A program made the position numbers and the translations under genes. The notes below the pieces were generated by a model, which was not told where the DNA came from, did no database searches, and was given only the letters and a program-made list of their open reading frames with translations. This document shows, piece after piece, positions 34,582 through 47,407 of a stretch of 64,000 nt of DNA. Source of the DNA: Byssochlamys sp. IMV 00236 (Eukaryota > Ascomycota > Eurotiomycetes > Eurotiales > Thermoascaceae). Positions within the stretch are counted from its first letter, which is position 1, and the number at the start of each line of letters is the position of its first letter. The stretch is from contig MSJH02000648.1 in assembly GCA_001931875.2 (NCBI GenBank), positions 124,001 through 188,000 on the forward strand, given 5' to 3'.

Positions 34582-36623
34582 ATGAGCACACAGGTCCACC
34601 TCCCTGAAAATTCCCACGGGAACGAAAATGTCCAGGGCACACCAACCCTGTCCCTTCTCAGCCAAGATTTATTCAAACCATATTCTCATCAGTCAGCTCC
34701 AGCTGAATCTGTTGCTGTCAGTTACCTTCGAGCCCAGGCCATAGGAAGAGCATACGGTATCTACCCATTCACTTCATGAGAGACGAAGGAAACATTGACT
34801 GACGTTCTCACCCAGGTCTTACCGTCCAAGATGTGCTGCATCTCACTCCAAAGTTCTGGCAGATGCATACCGATATGGCCATGGGCATGGATGCTGCAGC
34901 TCTTACGCTGGTGACTATCCAGTACAATCTTGCTGCAGGGACGATTGCACCCTACATGAAGAAAAGACCCGATCTTGTGCAGCTTATGGACAATATCTTG
35001 CAGTTCAACTATTCGTAAGTATCTCACTAGAAGTGCACTGAACTTCCTACTTTCATCACCCGATACTAACAAGCGTACAGTGCTCAGTTCCTCTTAACAG
35101 AAATTGGACACGGTCTGGATGCTGCCAACCTTGAGACCAGGGCTACACTTCTCCCAAATGGCGAATTTGACTTCCACACCCCGACTGCAAATGCAGCAAA
35201 GTAAGTTTATCTATCAGAAATGAAATACGAACGTTACTGACAACGTCTTCTAGGTACATGCCGCCAACGTCTCCAGTAGGGCTTCCACGCGTAGCTGTTG
35301 TTATCGCCCGACTCATCGTCAAAGGCGAAGATCGCGGTGTTAGACCATTCATTGTCTGGCTGAATGATGGCCATAAGATGTGCGATGGCGTCACATGCAA
35401 GTAGGTTGCTATGTTAAATCTCATATCACCTTGTTATTTGTGCGACTAACATTCTCGTCACAGGGTCCTCCCTCGCAGGACTGGCTCAAAACCTGTCGAC
35501 CATTCTCTAACGTACTTTAACCACGTACGTTTACCAGGTTCAGCACTCCTAGGATCTCTTGATACACCAGTCAACATGCGTTTGAACTTTCTGGCCACTA
35601 TCTGGCGCGTTGGCGTTGGCACTCTCGCCCTTTCGACTTCCATGATACCGATGCTAAAGAGAGGTCTCTATGTGGCTGGAAAGTACAGCATGCGGCGAAC
35701 GGTCCAAGGATCACATAACAAGCCAATGGCAATTATTGGCTTCCGTACACAACAGCGTCCAATCATGCATGCCCTGGCGCAGGTATATGTATTCGATGCG
35801 TATGCTGAGGACAGTGCCAGGTTGTTTGTGGACACCCGTATCGAAGGACCAGTCCGTCATGGCATTGGGACTGTTCTTAAGGCAGTGGTCAATCAAGCTA
35901 CACAAGGCAGTCTACACTCCCTAGCAGAACGATGCGGTGCACAGGGTCTTTTCGAGTACAACAACATCATCGAGTCACAGCTTGAAGGAAGAGGTATCTC
36001 AGTTGCAGAGGGAGACGTCTTGGCACTATGCATCCGTAAGTGACAATCTACCGTGAATAGCGCATGGAACAGCAGCTGATGATCTGAATACAGGGCTAGC
36101 CTCCGAGCTTCTGTTAGGGAGATATCAAATGCCAGCGCCAAGGAACCCTCAGAGCTTGCTGGCACTTCACGAGAGAGGCCTGTTCAAGGAATGCTGGGGT
36201 TTGATGAAGACCATAAAAGGCGGACATCGCAGTGATGAGTTTAACAATCTGATCCTTCCTCGTTGCCAGCCCCTTATTGAGGCAATTGGCCAGCGCATGG
36301 CATATGAGGCAGCTTCGCAGGCAGGCGTCCACCCAGATCTGCTAGCACTCTATGAGATTGGTGCCATAATGCAAGACCCTAGCTGGTACGTCCAACACGC
36401 CGGGTTGGGCCGGGAAGCCCAGTTTATGATGGAGGAGAAGGCCTTGAACGCTGTCTTGCCGCGCCTTGAGGAGCTTCTTGAGGGAACTGGTGCTGGGCCG
36501 TATTGCGATGCACCGATCCTGTCCCAAGGTGCATGGGATGCTTTTATTGACCGTCTTGTCAAGTATGAGACGCCCCGGTCCGATAAGACCCAGGGAGTCA
36601 TTAATCGCACCAGCAGGCTATGA
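34582..36623 (+). CDS. Acyl-CoA oxidase/dehydrogenase-fold flavoprotein
   Basis: Six exons: 34582-34756, 34816-35014, 35081-35200, 35254-35400, 35464-36035 and 36094-36623; 580 aa with every phase consistent. The family oxidises acyl-CoA thioesters to enoyl-CoA using FAD. What is seen: an N-terminal helical segment (LTVQDVLHLTPKFWQMH); AQFLLTEIGHGLDAANLETRA, the pattern of the FAD/substrate middle domain; PPTSPVGLPRVAVVIARLIVKGEDRGVRPFIVWL; HSLTYFNHVRLPGSALLG; and a C-terminal helical domain with RTQQRPIMHALAQVYVFDAY. It is longer than typical acyl-CoA dehydrogenases (about 400) and shorter than peroxisomal acyl-CoA oxidases (about 680). It ends in TSRL, which resembles a C-terminal peroxisomal signal only loosely. 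I do not know its substrate. Its placement beside the Rieske-type pair may hint at a shared catabolic or biosynthetic locus, but this is inference. Confidence 0.82.
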
Positions 36624-37436
36624 AGATACAGGAATGTCTTTCTTTCTTTCTTTCTACTACGATGCATCACGGAGGGATTAATGATATTATGATGCCTATG
36701 AAGTTTGATCGCACAGGCGTTTAGTCCACTTTCCGCAGATCTGAATTGCTTGCTTTTCAGACAAATATGCTTTCCACTCCATTTGTTACTGGCTTGGTCT
36801 GGTGAATGTTTATTTATGCTTTGTTCGATGGCGCTCTAGTATCTTACTCTCTTGCAACAAATCAAACACTAAACCGGTACTCGACTATTTATAAATGGTT
36901 CCTAAGATTTTGAAATTACCCATAAAAACATGACATCTCCCCACAATATCTACCTATTTATCTACTCCGTACATTGCGCTCTGTTAAATGCATCGAAGCC
37001 GCCGCACCGGACCCATCCAGTCTTGGCGCCGATCCGTCGCATCACCAATCGCAAACAAGCGTCACTTGCGCGTACCTAATTCTGACCTGTTTGACAATTG
37101 AGGAAACAGCAAGAGATCCTTCGAATCCACCATCTTCTACGTAGAGAGAAAAATCTGCCTCTTGTCTCTCCATCGTCTGCTTTTCCCTCTCTGTGCTCCC
37201 TGCTTTCTTCTCAAGCTCTCTTGGGACTCAATCTGGGGAGCGTTTCGCCGCGGATCTTTGAGGAAACTCTTGAGTTTCGGAAAGTGAGAGCGACAAAGGA
37301 ATCTATCGCAAAGGGACAAACCGGCCATTCTTAGGTACAGCCCACGTTTAATATATTCGATTCTGTATTCATTTCACGCAAATGCTTTTGCAGTTGGTTG
37401 ACTTGCGATTAGCAGTAATTGGCTATTTAAACCACC
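36624..37436. other. Intergenic region upstream of Mpv17-like gene
   Basis: About 0.8 kb of 3' flank and promoter. A TTTC run lies near 36640. A plus-strand 78-codon frame (37098-37334) precedes the next gene and may be leader sequence. No gene seen. Confidence 0.45.
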
Positions 37437-38490
37437 ATGTCTGTGCCGCCAATTGCCAAGGCAACCTTTCAGGCTGTTGTGATCAATGCCGGATCGAATG
37501 TACTCGCTCAGGGTATCAAATCATACCGGGATCAGGTGCGCTTCGCTTTTAGTTTTCATTTTAGTCTGCCTTTTACATTTCCAGTGATCCGTGATCGTAA
37601 ACTCGTCGTTCTGGTCTGGCAATTTACTGGCGTTCTTGCTGCGTCATCGTTAGATAGCTTGATCTGAACATCGTACCATTTACTCGGTCTGAACATCAAA
37701 CTGCGCTATTTCAGGCTTGAGGTTATGAAAGCTGACGAATGATTATATCGGAGTTGCTATGGTGGGCACCATAGCTCTCCACCGTCATTGAGAGTTCCAG
37801 AAACCCTTTCAGTTAGACGTCAATACACTATTGCAGTTCACAACCTGCGCTTTGATCACCTCGCCACTAACCTTCCTGTGGTTGGAAAATCTCGAAACTA
37901 CATTCCCGGGAACCACAGAGGAGAAACCGAAGACCGAGAAAGAAGACGGTCGCACCAAGGATGAAAAGAGTACCAGGGACGGAAAGAAAAGAAGCGGCCT
38001 GAATGTCAAGAACACTGTCATAAAGGTGCTCCTCGACCAGACAGTGGGCGCGGCATGGAACACGGTTCTATTCCTGACGACAATGAGTATCCTGCGTGGT
38101 CAAGACTACGATAGTGTGGTGGATTCTATTAAGACCGTAAGTGGATTTCTTTTCTGAATTTACATATCTTCTGTAGACATAAAAGGACTCTCAGAGCCCT
38201 ACCAAGCCGACTTAATCCGCCGCATTTAAAGTTGGAGATGACAATGACTCTTTCAACGAAACCTTGCCTTTTATCTCTTTCAATCAAGATTCAGATGACC
38301 CCCGCCGTGAAGTGCCGCTGACTGACATTCTATTAACTAGGACTTCTGGCCGATCATGATTGCGGGCTTCAAGATGTGGCCTTTTGTTTCGATTCTTTGC
38401 TTCGTGGTTATCCCTGCTGACAAGCGTCTCCTTGTCTCCAGTCTATTTGGTGTTCTTTGGGCTATATACCTCAGCCTCATGTCCGGTTGA
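37437..38490 (+). CDS. Mpv17/PMP22 family integral membrane protein
   Basis: Three exons: 37437-37535, 37801-38136 and 38341-38490; 194 aa, all introns in phase 0. The family comprises four-helix membrane proteins of peroxisomes or the mitochondrial inner membrane (yeast Sym1, mammalian Mpv17 and PMP22). What is seen: MSVPPIAKATFQAVVINAGSN with ANVLAQGI-like spacing; KPFQLDVNTLLQFTTCALITSPLTFLW across the start of exon 2; the charged loop after FPG, here Lys/Glu-rich; LLDQTVGAAWNTVLF; and the family end DFWPIMIAGFKMWPFVSIL...FGVLWAIYLSLMSG. The WPxxxxxKxWPxV and WxxYLS patterns are diagnostic. Exon 2 was started at 37801 because the AAACCC codons restore the loop before LLQF. Substrate and organelle unknown. 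Confidence 0.9.
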
Positions 38491-40813
38491 GGACGACCGC
38501 GGGATAAAGTCGAGGAATCGTTCTGGCTGGGAGTTAGGCCCACCCAGATCTGCGCTGGACCTAAAGGGCCCTGGCATGAACAGCGTGCCGCACAGAAACC
38601 TTCTCAGATTTGCCTACCACGTTGGTAGCAGTATTTTGACAGAGTTACGTTTATGACATTCAGAATATGGAAACCTTCTTACTTGGAAGCAATTATGGTA
38701 TCCACGACTGCAGCATCTAGAATTCTGTCGTGGAAGAAGACATCGATGCCATTCTAGAGTCCTTCTGTTACATCACAACCCTTGTTCTAGAAGACTAAAC
38801 TCTCCAAAGCCTACGTCTTCTGTGGCAACGTATTCTGCTTAGAGCCGATTAAGCTATAACCATCCTTGTTCTGCAACAGATTTCTACTGCAGGGAAATGT
38901 CTCAATATCTGCACCAGCGGCAGCACTCCACTTGAAGGAACTGAACACTATGGACAGATGTCCTCGTATACTTAGCGCTCATATCGGGTGCATACGTCTT
39001 CCTTCAGCGCTAGAAGGAAGGAAGAGATTCCACGGCAAATTGCCCCAGTCTACAGCGGCTCCATATAGACCCTGTCATGCCGTCTGGCCTGCACAAATGC
39101 TGCGTCCAGTGGTGGAACTACAGTAATCACTCGAGGGGAAAATCGGTCCGCACGCCACCGGATGGGACTATTCTACGCCCTGTCCACTTCAGCATCGCGC
39201 TAGGGACATTTCCTGGCCTTACGATTGGCGTCGTCGTTCTCATGGAGTGTTCATCCCTACAACATCATTCTAGGGCCGGTCAGATATCCTTCTAGAAGGT
39301 TGCACCGAGTTGATCGGACGCTTCCTTGCAGGGACGTCCATGACTTCTAGACCTATGAACAGCACGCCATGGGGGCCGTGTGCTTCGAGAAAAGAGAGAG
39401 AAGCTTAACGGACTTACCGGATGATCGTACACGGCCCCATTTCGGCCCCGCGGCATTTTTCCATGGATGAGGTTAGTAGACCTCCCGCGGAGAGTTCGAC
39501 CATGGCGCGCGCGAAGGATAGAAAACTCGATATTGTCGACCAGTGTAGGTTCCTATCATCCAGTTCTAAGGCGTCGGACTGCAGCCGGAAATAGCGTTCT
39601 CGGGCTTTTTTTTCTGAGGCCGTGAAGGCACTTTTAGAATGATAGTGGAAACAGGAACAGGAATAGGGAAATCACTGTACGGAGTAGGGCATGTTTATGA
39701 TAAGACCTCGCCCAGAATCAGTGTTCAGGTCATCTAGTGTCTGCCGTGAATGCGTCTGCCCCGCAATCCTCCATTTTGGGGGCCATTTCTGCGCTACGGA
39801 AACCGTATACGACAGAGGAGTTGGACTGGCTGGCCGTTCGTAGCTGCATTACAAGTGTCTCCTAAGGGCGTCCAATGCTTCAAAACTTCTGCTGCGCCGC
39901 CAATTGTTGCGCACAGACAACCCACACAGCGAGTCCGATGAGCGAGGGATATCGGCCCATTTATTATTGCTGGAACAATGCGGACGGACAATAAGAGAGG
40001 CCAGGCCTGCGTCGTTTGTCTAACCATCGTAGGCAAATGCTGATCCACGATGTTCTTGGCTGGATTAGCCCTGGTCAAAAGCTCTTTGTCTGGCCCCCGT
40101 TGGCTGTCGCGAGGATCAATAGCCCGAGTTCACGGAGGCAGAGCACGTTGCGAATTCAGCCCCCAAACCGCTAAATCAGGCCTTCAATGCGAAGAGATCG
40201 TCGCGCTCGCTCTCGTATCGCTTCTGTATCCAATCGCATCGGTTGTCGTTTGGGGCTGCAAATAAGGTGCGAACCAAAGCCACGGTGATCGCCCTGACCG
40301 TGCTGGACACTCTATCCTCATCTGGGTAACTCGATGGGCATGTAAGGGAACGACTACAACTTTAGCCACCAGCACATCCGTGAACATGGGTCCGTCAGCT
40401 TACGGCCCTTTCCAGTACTAAGCCGCCAGCTAGAAGACTCGTCAGACTAGACTGTACCTACCAGAGTCACATATGTCCTTTGGACCCCGCGTGCTGACCT
40501 AACATATTGAATAACTAACTAACCCCCAACAAGTGATGCCACCACCTCGCACTGCGAGATCTTTCTTCTACTGCTGTCATTTGTAGGCGACTTACTAAAG
40601 GAGGTAGATTCCATTGTGGCAGGGAACCAGCATCAAAACTATCAAGGGGCGTCCAGCTATTGAAGGGTGAGCTGCGGACTTGCTATGAAGGTTTAGGATA
40701 TTAGTCTTCAAGGTTTGTTTTCATCTCTATGTTAATGTGCCTTTATCTCGCTATTGCAAATGGCTCCTTTCTCGACGATGTTTCCCATCCTTTGTTTGAG
40801 CGCCTGCTGACGA
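38491..40813. other. Gene-free stretch of about 2.3 kb with repeated CTAGA palindromes
   Basis: No convincing gene. Short frames (for example 38866-39126, 39750-39941 and 39794-40078) show no family motif. Several TTCTAGA-type palindromes are scattered at about 38710-39350, including perfect TTCTAGAA at 38785-38792 and 39290-39297. It includes the promoter region of the F-box gene. Confidence 0.45.
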
Positions 40814-43800
40814 ATGGAACGATGGCAGAGTGACATCAGCTATCTCATGCCGTCGCTTGCGGGACTACGTTTTGTTCATGGCCATGCTTCCTTATCCGAC
40901 ACTGCCCTTTTACGCAGAAAGAAGAAAGAGTTCGACTCACCTAATAATGTGGAGATTGTGAGGTCCTTGTCCCATGTCCGTATGCCCAGGGTGTTCCAAG
41001 TCGCGGAATCCAAGAACAGCAACAAGCAAGGCTACGAGTCGCCGGACCGTATAATATCGCTTTACTCCCCTAGTCTAAACTCGAACCAGAACAGATCCTC
41101 GATGTCGGACCCTACACTGAACGCGATTGTCATTGACGGTTTCGACTCAGAACCCTTTGAGAACCGCTCGTCAACACGGGCCATATCCCCCATGGCTGAA
41201 CACCCACGCAGTACAAAGAGAACCCCATCGGGGCCTCTCAAACAAAAGCTGCACCGGGAGAAATCGTTGGAGAGTACAATGAGGACGTCCGTCCACCTAG
41301 ACTCGTCGGATGAATCGGATGCTGACGATGCTGCGAGCATTGCGTCTTCATCGACTATATCACCAATCTCTGACCACGTACCACATGGATCAGGAACTCG
41401 TTGGCGACGTTTCTTTCCTGAGCTGTCTTCTCATTTCAGCCTCATATCTTCTATCGGCCAGGATGCTCAGCAGGGCAGAGTTTCTCCCCTGAGTGACAGT
41501 TATCACCACAGTTTCTCCGAGAATCACGTCCAGAATACGACTCGGATAAGTGAATCGTCTATGTCATCGCAAGACCTTCTTGAGAATGGTTCCTCATGTT
41601 ATAGTCGCAGAAGCTCAATCACAAGTGTTGGCTCGGACTCGCCCATTCCAGATCGCAAGGCAGACGATACTTACTCCGTCATGTCGCCGACAAGGGCAGG
41701 GGTCTTCGACGACTTACGCTCCTCACAAAGGTGGTACATGAAATCCTCAAGGGAACACCTCTTAGTCGATGTTCTGGTGAACAAACCCCTACCTGAAGAA
41801 CCTCCAATTAAGATGTCGCCATTGGCGATACGTCGTCCTAATTCGACCTCCGACGATGGTGATCGATCCCAAACTCGGACTTTGGTATTACGCAGCAGCC
41901 GTCGCAACGGGTATAGGGACTCTACAATGATTTCTACACCCAGAAAGTATGACTTGGATGCATTGGATGAGGCTTTTCAGCGTTCCAATCCACGAAATAT
42001 GCCGCAGGCCGAGGAGAATGGACCTTCTCCGTCATTGACGGAAGCCGCTCAGGAACTGGAGGATGAGCTCGCTAAATATGCTGCAATTGAGGAGACACCA
42101 GACATCCTTACATGGCCATTGCAGAGAAGCAGAGGTGCTACGGAAATGGTCGCTACGCGATCACCACCTCCGCCGGTCATTCTACGATCATTCAGTCAAG
42201 GTCCGTTGTTACCTGGAGAAGATAAACAGGAGCAAGGCAGGAAAATGGAAAACGCCAAGTCTTCCCGAGACTCAAAGAGAAATAGAATGATTCGAAAGTC
42301 TAAAGCGCGTTTCTCTTTCTCTGTTTCCGGCCTGACTCGCAGAAAAAGTAACGAGTCAGATGGCCATTTTCGTTCACTGAGCAGCCAGGGCCTGGAATCT
42401 GCAATTGACGACTTAGATGAAAGGATAAAAGAAAAGCCCAAGATTGGCGTCCTAGTTGGAAGGACAAATGGGTCAGTCGGGTTTAGAAGTCCTATGGCCT
42501 CTTTCCATGATTCCGCTAAAATTGCGACGACCGAACTTGATAACAATGGCGACCAATCCCATAAAAGAAGGACTTCGACATCGAGTGAGAAACTACGGCT
42601 ACAACTCCCTCGTCTTCAGACTGAGAGGATACAGCGTCTTTCGAACCAGTCTATGGAGTCTCGTTCTCACGTTAAATGGCACTATGGAGAGAACAGCAAC
42701 CAGAAAGACGAGCCTCTTCTCTCTGGTTATTATGTAGAGAGCCCCGAGTCGTCCACTCTCAATCGGCATATGAATGCAGTGGAGCTTCCATCAGTATCAG
42801 AAACTCCGCAGTGGTTTAATACTCGACGTATGTCTAGTATATATGAACTTGACGCTGGAATGCCGTCTCCTGCTATCAAAGATTGCGATGTCGTGCCGGA
42901 AGTCAAGATCCCACTACCCGCAGATATCCCGGAGGAAGTCATCCTGGGTATCCTTCAGAAGGTCGATACGCTAGAGGATCTCTTCGCAGTTGCTTTAACG
43001 AACAGAAACTTTTACCAGACGTTCAAGCGTCATGAACTCGACCTCATGAGGAACGCACTGTTCAATATGACACCGGCGGCTTGGGAACTGCGCGAAATGA
43101 GCCCACCATGGAGCAGCGAATGGCAACATCTGAGAGATCCCGATGCTCCAGTGCCCACATACACACCGAGTCTCTATCTTCACCATTACGTTAAGGATAT
43201 CTACACATTAGCGCATGTGAAGTCGCTCCTTCTGCTGCGATGCTCATCCTTATTACGGAGAGAGACGGTCAGTGGCCTCGCCGGCCTTGACACGGTTAGA
43301 GCTGCAGAGATTGACGATGCACTGTGGAGGATATGGACATTCTGCCGCATCTTCGGATCTGGTAAAGGCCGTGAAAATGATATTCGTGGCCAGATAGACT
43401 GGCTCAACGGCGGACAGCAAGCAAAGCAACGAATGAAAGACCCAGCGACTTTGGTGGTCGAATCTTTCAGTATGAATGACGTGCTGTTCGAGCCTCCCCA
43501 AGGATTCTCTCAAGGCAACGGGGAGGGTTTATCCACAGCGCAACTGTACGATATGACTGAGATCTGGACCTGTCTTAGTGTTCTCCTTCAGCCATGTTAC
43601 GGAATGCGTGCGGAAGCTCGTCGCTTCGGCGTTTTTGATGGACAGGATATGAAAACGGGGGACATTGCAAAGGAAGAAGCAGTGCTTGGTTAGTATACCT
43701 GTTCAACCTCCATCGATGTCAAATGCTAATATTAGAGTACAGAGGAGTGGACTCATTATGTCCTCACGTTGGGACTATCAGCCGTGCTCAGCATCAGCTC

Positions 43801-44641
43801 TTTATGTCCTGCTGAATCTGCGGAGACAACTTTCCGCAGGGCCCAGAAACTGGGTTTGACCAAATGGTCTCCTACGGAGACTGGGGCAAGCCGCGCATCG
43901 TTTCTGAAAGAAGCGGTCTCGCGCGCTTACAAGGAGCGAACTAGAGATTACCTGCAACCGAAACAGGAAAAACCATCTATCGTGGACTCTGGCAATGCAT
44001 CACCGGATTCGCCACAGTCTAGCCCCAATGGTTCAACCAGTGATGCTTCAGTATATCAGCAGAAGATCCCCGTGGATGGTTTCCCGTGGGAATCTCCTGA
44101 TGATCAACCTCCGCAGTATAGCGAACAGCCCGACAGTCCCAATGGCGCGGCTACTGAACTATCCCCTATCTCCAACTATCCCTCAGTCATGAACCGTCTT
44201 GAAGACCAATGGAGGAGAGAAGCCTTGAGTGCTTCCGGATCCTCTATTGTTCCAGACATGCAGCGTGTTTCTGGAACCAACGTCTTCGTCCCGATATCTA
44301 CCAGTCGCCCAATGTCTACCGTTCCTTATCTCGGATCGTTGATCGAACAACCAACTAGCGGCCAAATACTCGATCCTGCAGATGAAGCCATATACAGGAT
44401 GGTCTACCAACTCGGCTTCACAGAAGACGATGCCAAATGGGCCCTCAAGATCACCGATACAGGCGACTCCGTCAAACCCGACGCTGCCGTCAACCTTCTA
44501 CTCAGGGAGCGCAAGAAGCGCGAGCGCGGTAATCGGTTCTCGAAGCTGAAGCGGGGCTCCTCAAACATGGATCATCCACCGGGTACTCCGCTCCTTGATC
44601 CAAAGTCTCTATCGAATGCCCCCGGGTGGAGATGGGCTTGA
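40814..44641 (+). CDS. F-box protein with C-terminal UBA-like segment
   Basis: Two exons, 40814-43688 and 43743-44641, joined by a 54-nt GTTAGT...TACAG intron; 1257 aa. F-box proteins act as substrate adaptors of SCF ubiquitin ligases through Skp1. What is seen: about 690 disordered Ser/Arg-rich residues; an F-box-like motif at about 695-740 (IPLPADIPEEVILGILQKVDTLEDLFAVALTNRNFYQTF); a helical conserved region after it (LYLHHYVKDIYTLAHVKSLLLLRCSSLLRRE; ALWRIWTFCRIFGSGKGRENDI) continuing across the intron (EEWTHYVLTLGLSAVL); and near the C-terminus a UBA-like stretch at about 1165-1215 (MVYQLGFTEDDAKWALKITDTGDSVKPDAA). The UBA-like call is from the MGF-like LGF turn and helical spacing and is less sure. 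The conserved middle is a fungal region I cannot name. Substrate unknown. Confidence 0.8.
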
Positions 44642-45048
44642 CTTCACTTCACCTCACCTCACCACAATTCCGCGCGTTGTCTTGTTTTTTTGTAAGATTC
44701 TGTACTTAGAATCGCTTGTGAACATACGTATTGTTGACAATCGTTCGATACCCTATTCCCATTCTAGAGATTTGTTGAGCTTCGATCTGTATACATATGT
44801 CTCTTTGCCTTTTTATATATTCTCGTCTATTATTTCCCATTCATACAAGAAAATGTGTTACGAGAACGTTCTTGGAAATCGTTCGGGTATTAGGTTAGAA
44901 TATCATTTGGTTTTACTGTTACACTAAGAAAGTCATACATTAGATACATTCCATAGCAGTCTCGATTCCCATACGAGCCCAGCACGTCATTAATATTTGC
45001 TTCAAGTTCGTGTATCTCATTCTCACATTTCCAGGTTGCAACTCGATT
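44642..45048. other. Convergent intergenic region
   Basis: About 0.4 kb between the 3' ends of the F-box gene and the catalase gene; T-rich, with no gene seen. Likely 3' UTRs and terminators. Confidence 0.5.
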
Positions 45049-47407
45049 TTAGAAAGCAACCGTCGAGGCCAAACCGTCCAGCTCACGCTTGAAGTTCCTG
45101 TGCTGAGAGATCTGGTAGAAGAACTGGCCAACAAAGTCCTTGGCGTCCTTGAGGATCTTGATGGTCTCGCTGAAGTTCTCCGGCTTTTGCGTACCGTGGG
45201 CAGTGACGACACCGTACCATTCTGTGACGCCGCTGCTGCCGGTGTCGGCGACCTTGAGACCGGGCACGATGGAGAGGGTTTCCTTGACGAGGTCGACAGC
45301 CTCGCCGGTAGCACCGAGAGCCTTCAGGTGGCCAAAGGTTTCGCTGATCCAGTACCTGATCTGGCCGTTCTTGGCCAGGGTCTTGATGTGCGGACCACCG
45401 GGGATGAAGGTCGCATCGAACATGGTCGAGCGCATGCCGTCATAGAAGTGGTCTGGGGTGACACCCTTGCTGGTTGACTTGTCCTCACCGTCGGCGAAGA
45501 TAGGAGAGCGCTTGGTACCAATGATGAAAGGCAGGGCCTTGGCGGCCTTGACAGCGTTCTTGATGCCAGTGAAAGCGACAGGGTCATAGCCGTCTCCGAT
45601 GAGAATAGCGATGCGACGGCTGGCGATGGTTGGCACCTTGGGTGCGAATTCAAGTTGAGAGAGATGCGGTGCGGTCTTGCCATGGTTCACCATAAGGGCT
45701 TTAGTGGGGATAGGAGCACCAACATTCTCAGCAACCTTCTGGGCAAGGCCGAGATCGATCTCAGCCAGACGCAGTGCCATACGCTCGTAGACGATGGGGT
45801 CGTCGCAGTGGTCCAGCTCAAAGCTGAAGGCCTTCGCCATATGGAGCTTCTCGTGTTCCGACATGGAGTTGTAGAACAACTGGGCCTGCTTGTGGTACTC
45901 GCGGAACTTGTCGCTTAGAGCACGCTGCTTGAAGCCCTGGTTCTTCTCCGGGTAAGAGACAAATCCGCCGTTCTCAGGCTTCGTTGGAGGGACAGCCTGG
46001 AAACGGTTTGGCCAGTAGTTCACCGTGCCAGCGGTGATCTTGTGACGCATAGCGCCATCGCGGTTGTGGTTCAGGACGGGGCAGACAGGTCGGTTGATTG
46101 GGAGCTCTTCCCAGTTGGGGCCCAGACGGGTGATCTGAGTATCAAAGTAGGAGAAGTTACGGCCCTGGAGCAGAGGGTCGTTGGAGAATTCGATACCGGG
46201 GACGATGTGGCTGGTGCAGAAAGCAACCTGCTCAGTCTGGGGGAAGAATTCGTCCACGTTCCGGTTCAGCTCCATCTCTCCAATAATGCGGACGGGGAAC
46301 TGATCCTCGGGCCAGATTTTGGTGGCATCCAGAGGGTCGAATTCGAACTTGTCCTGGTCCTCCTCGGGAATCACCTGGATTCCAAAGTCCCACTTGGGGT
46401 ATGCCTTGTTGTCGATGGCCTCCATGAGGTCCTTGCGGTGGAAGTCAGGGTCCTGTCCAGCCAGCTTCAGAGCCTCATCCCAGACCAGAGAGTGAACACC
46501 AAGGTGAGGGATCCAGTGGAACTTGACAAGATGGCGCTTGCCCTGCTTGTTGACCAGGCTGAATGTGTTAACACCAAATCCCTGCATCATACGGTAAGAT
46601 CGCGGGATAGCACGGTCAGACATGGTCCAGTGGAACATGTGCGTGGCCTCCGGGTGAAGAAAGACGAAGTCCCAGAAGTTGTTGTGAGCTGACTGTCCTT
46701 GGGGAACCTCGTTGTGAGGTTCAGGCTTGACGGAGTGAACTAACACAAGAGTTAGCAGACCCAAACGATTTCAACAGCGGCATCAGTGTACGAACCGAAG
46801 TCGGGGAACTTAATGGCATCCTGGATGAAGAAGACAGGAATGTTGTTTCCGACAATATCCCAGTTACCCTCGTCGGTGTAGAACTTGACGGCAAATCCTC
46901 GAACATCACGGACGGTATCGGCACTGCCCTTGCTTCCCTGCACTGTCGAGAAGCGGACGAAGACGGGAGTGTTTCGTGAGGTGTCGGTCAAAATGCCGGC
47001 AGAAGTAAGCTCCTCAATGCTCTCCTTGAGCTTGAAGTTTCCAAAGGCACCAGTTCCACGGGCATGCACTACTCGTTCCGGAATACGCTCGTGGTCGAAA
47101 CGATGAATCTGCAAGGTGTTGAGCAATTGCCATGGTTTGGGTGCAACAATTACACGAGGACTCGTCTTACCTTTTCTCTGGCAAACTGGTCCTCGAGCAA
47201 TGATGGGCCCGTGTGGTTTTTGTCCACGACTCTCAGCCAGTGGTCAGTATCGCTGATAGCGACGCCGTGGTCACTTCTCAAAGTCTCCTTGGATTCGTTG
47301 ACGTTTTCTGTGTTGCGCGCCAGATCCACCACCTTCTTGTCCTTGGAAGCAGCACTCTTGATGACATCCTGGGCCTTCTGGAGGCCACTGGAAATTGTTG
47401 CAGCCAT
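45049..47407 (-). CDS. catA: Large-subunit catalase, CatA (conidial) type
   Basis: Three exons: 47407-47171, 47108-46796 and 46739-45049; 746 aa, phases consistent. It decomposes hydrogen peroxide to water and oxygen with a heme cofactor. What is seen: the distal histidine in [12 protein letters not shown] (His about 94); the [18 protein letters not shown] block (Asn 167/168); the proximal heme tyrosine in [14 protein letters not shown]; and, after about 540, a flavodoxin-like C-terminal domain typical of large-subunit (clade 2) catalases ([34 protein letters not shown]). No signal peptide is visible, in contrast to secreted CatB-type enzymes. The length is close to the spore-specific CatA of Aspergillus, hence the symbol. 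Splice donors GTTCGT and GTAAGA both fit. Confidence 0.9.

Noticed and set aside
46042..46692. 216-codon frame antisense to the catalase gene
   Set aside because: Antisense shadow of a strongly coding sequence; no independent motif.
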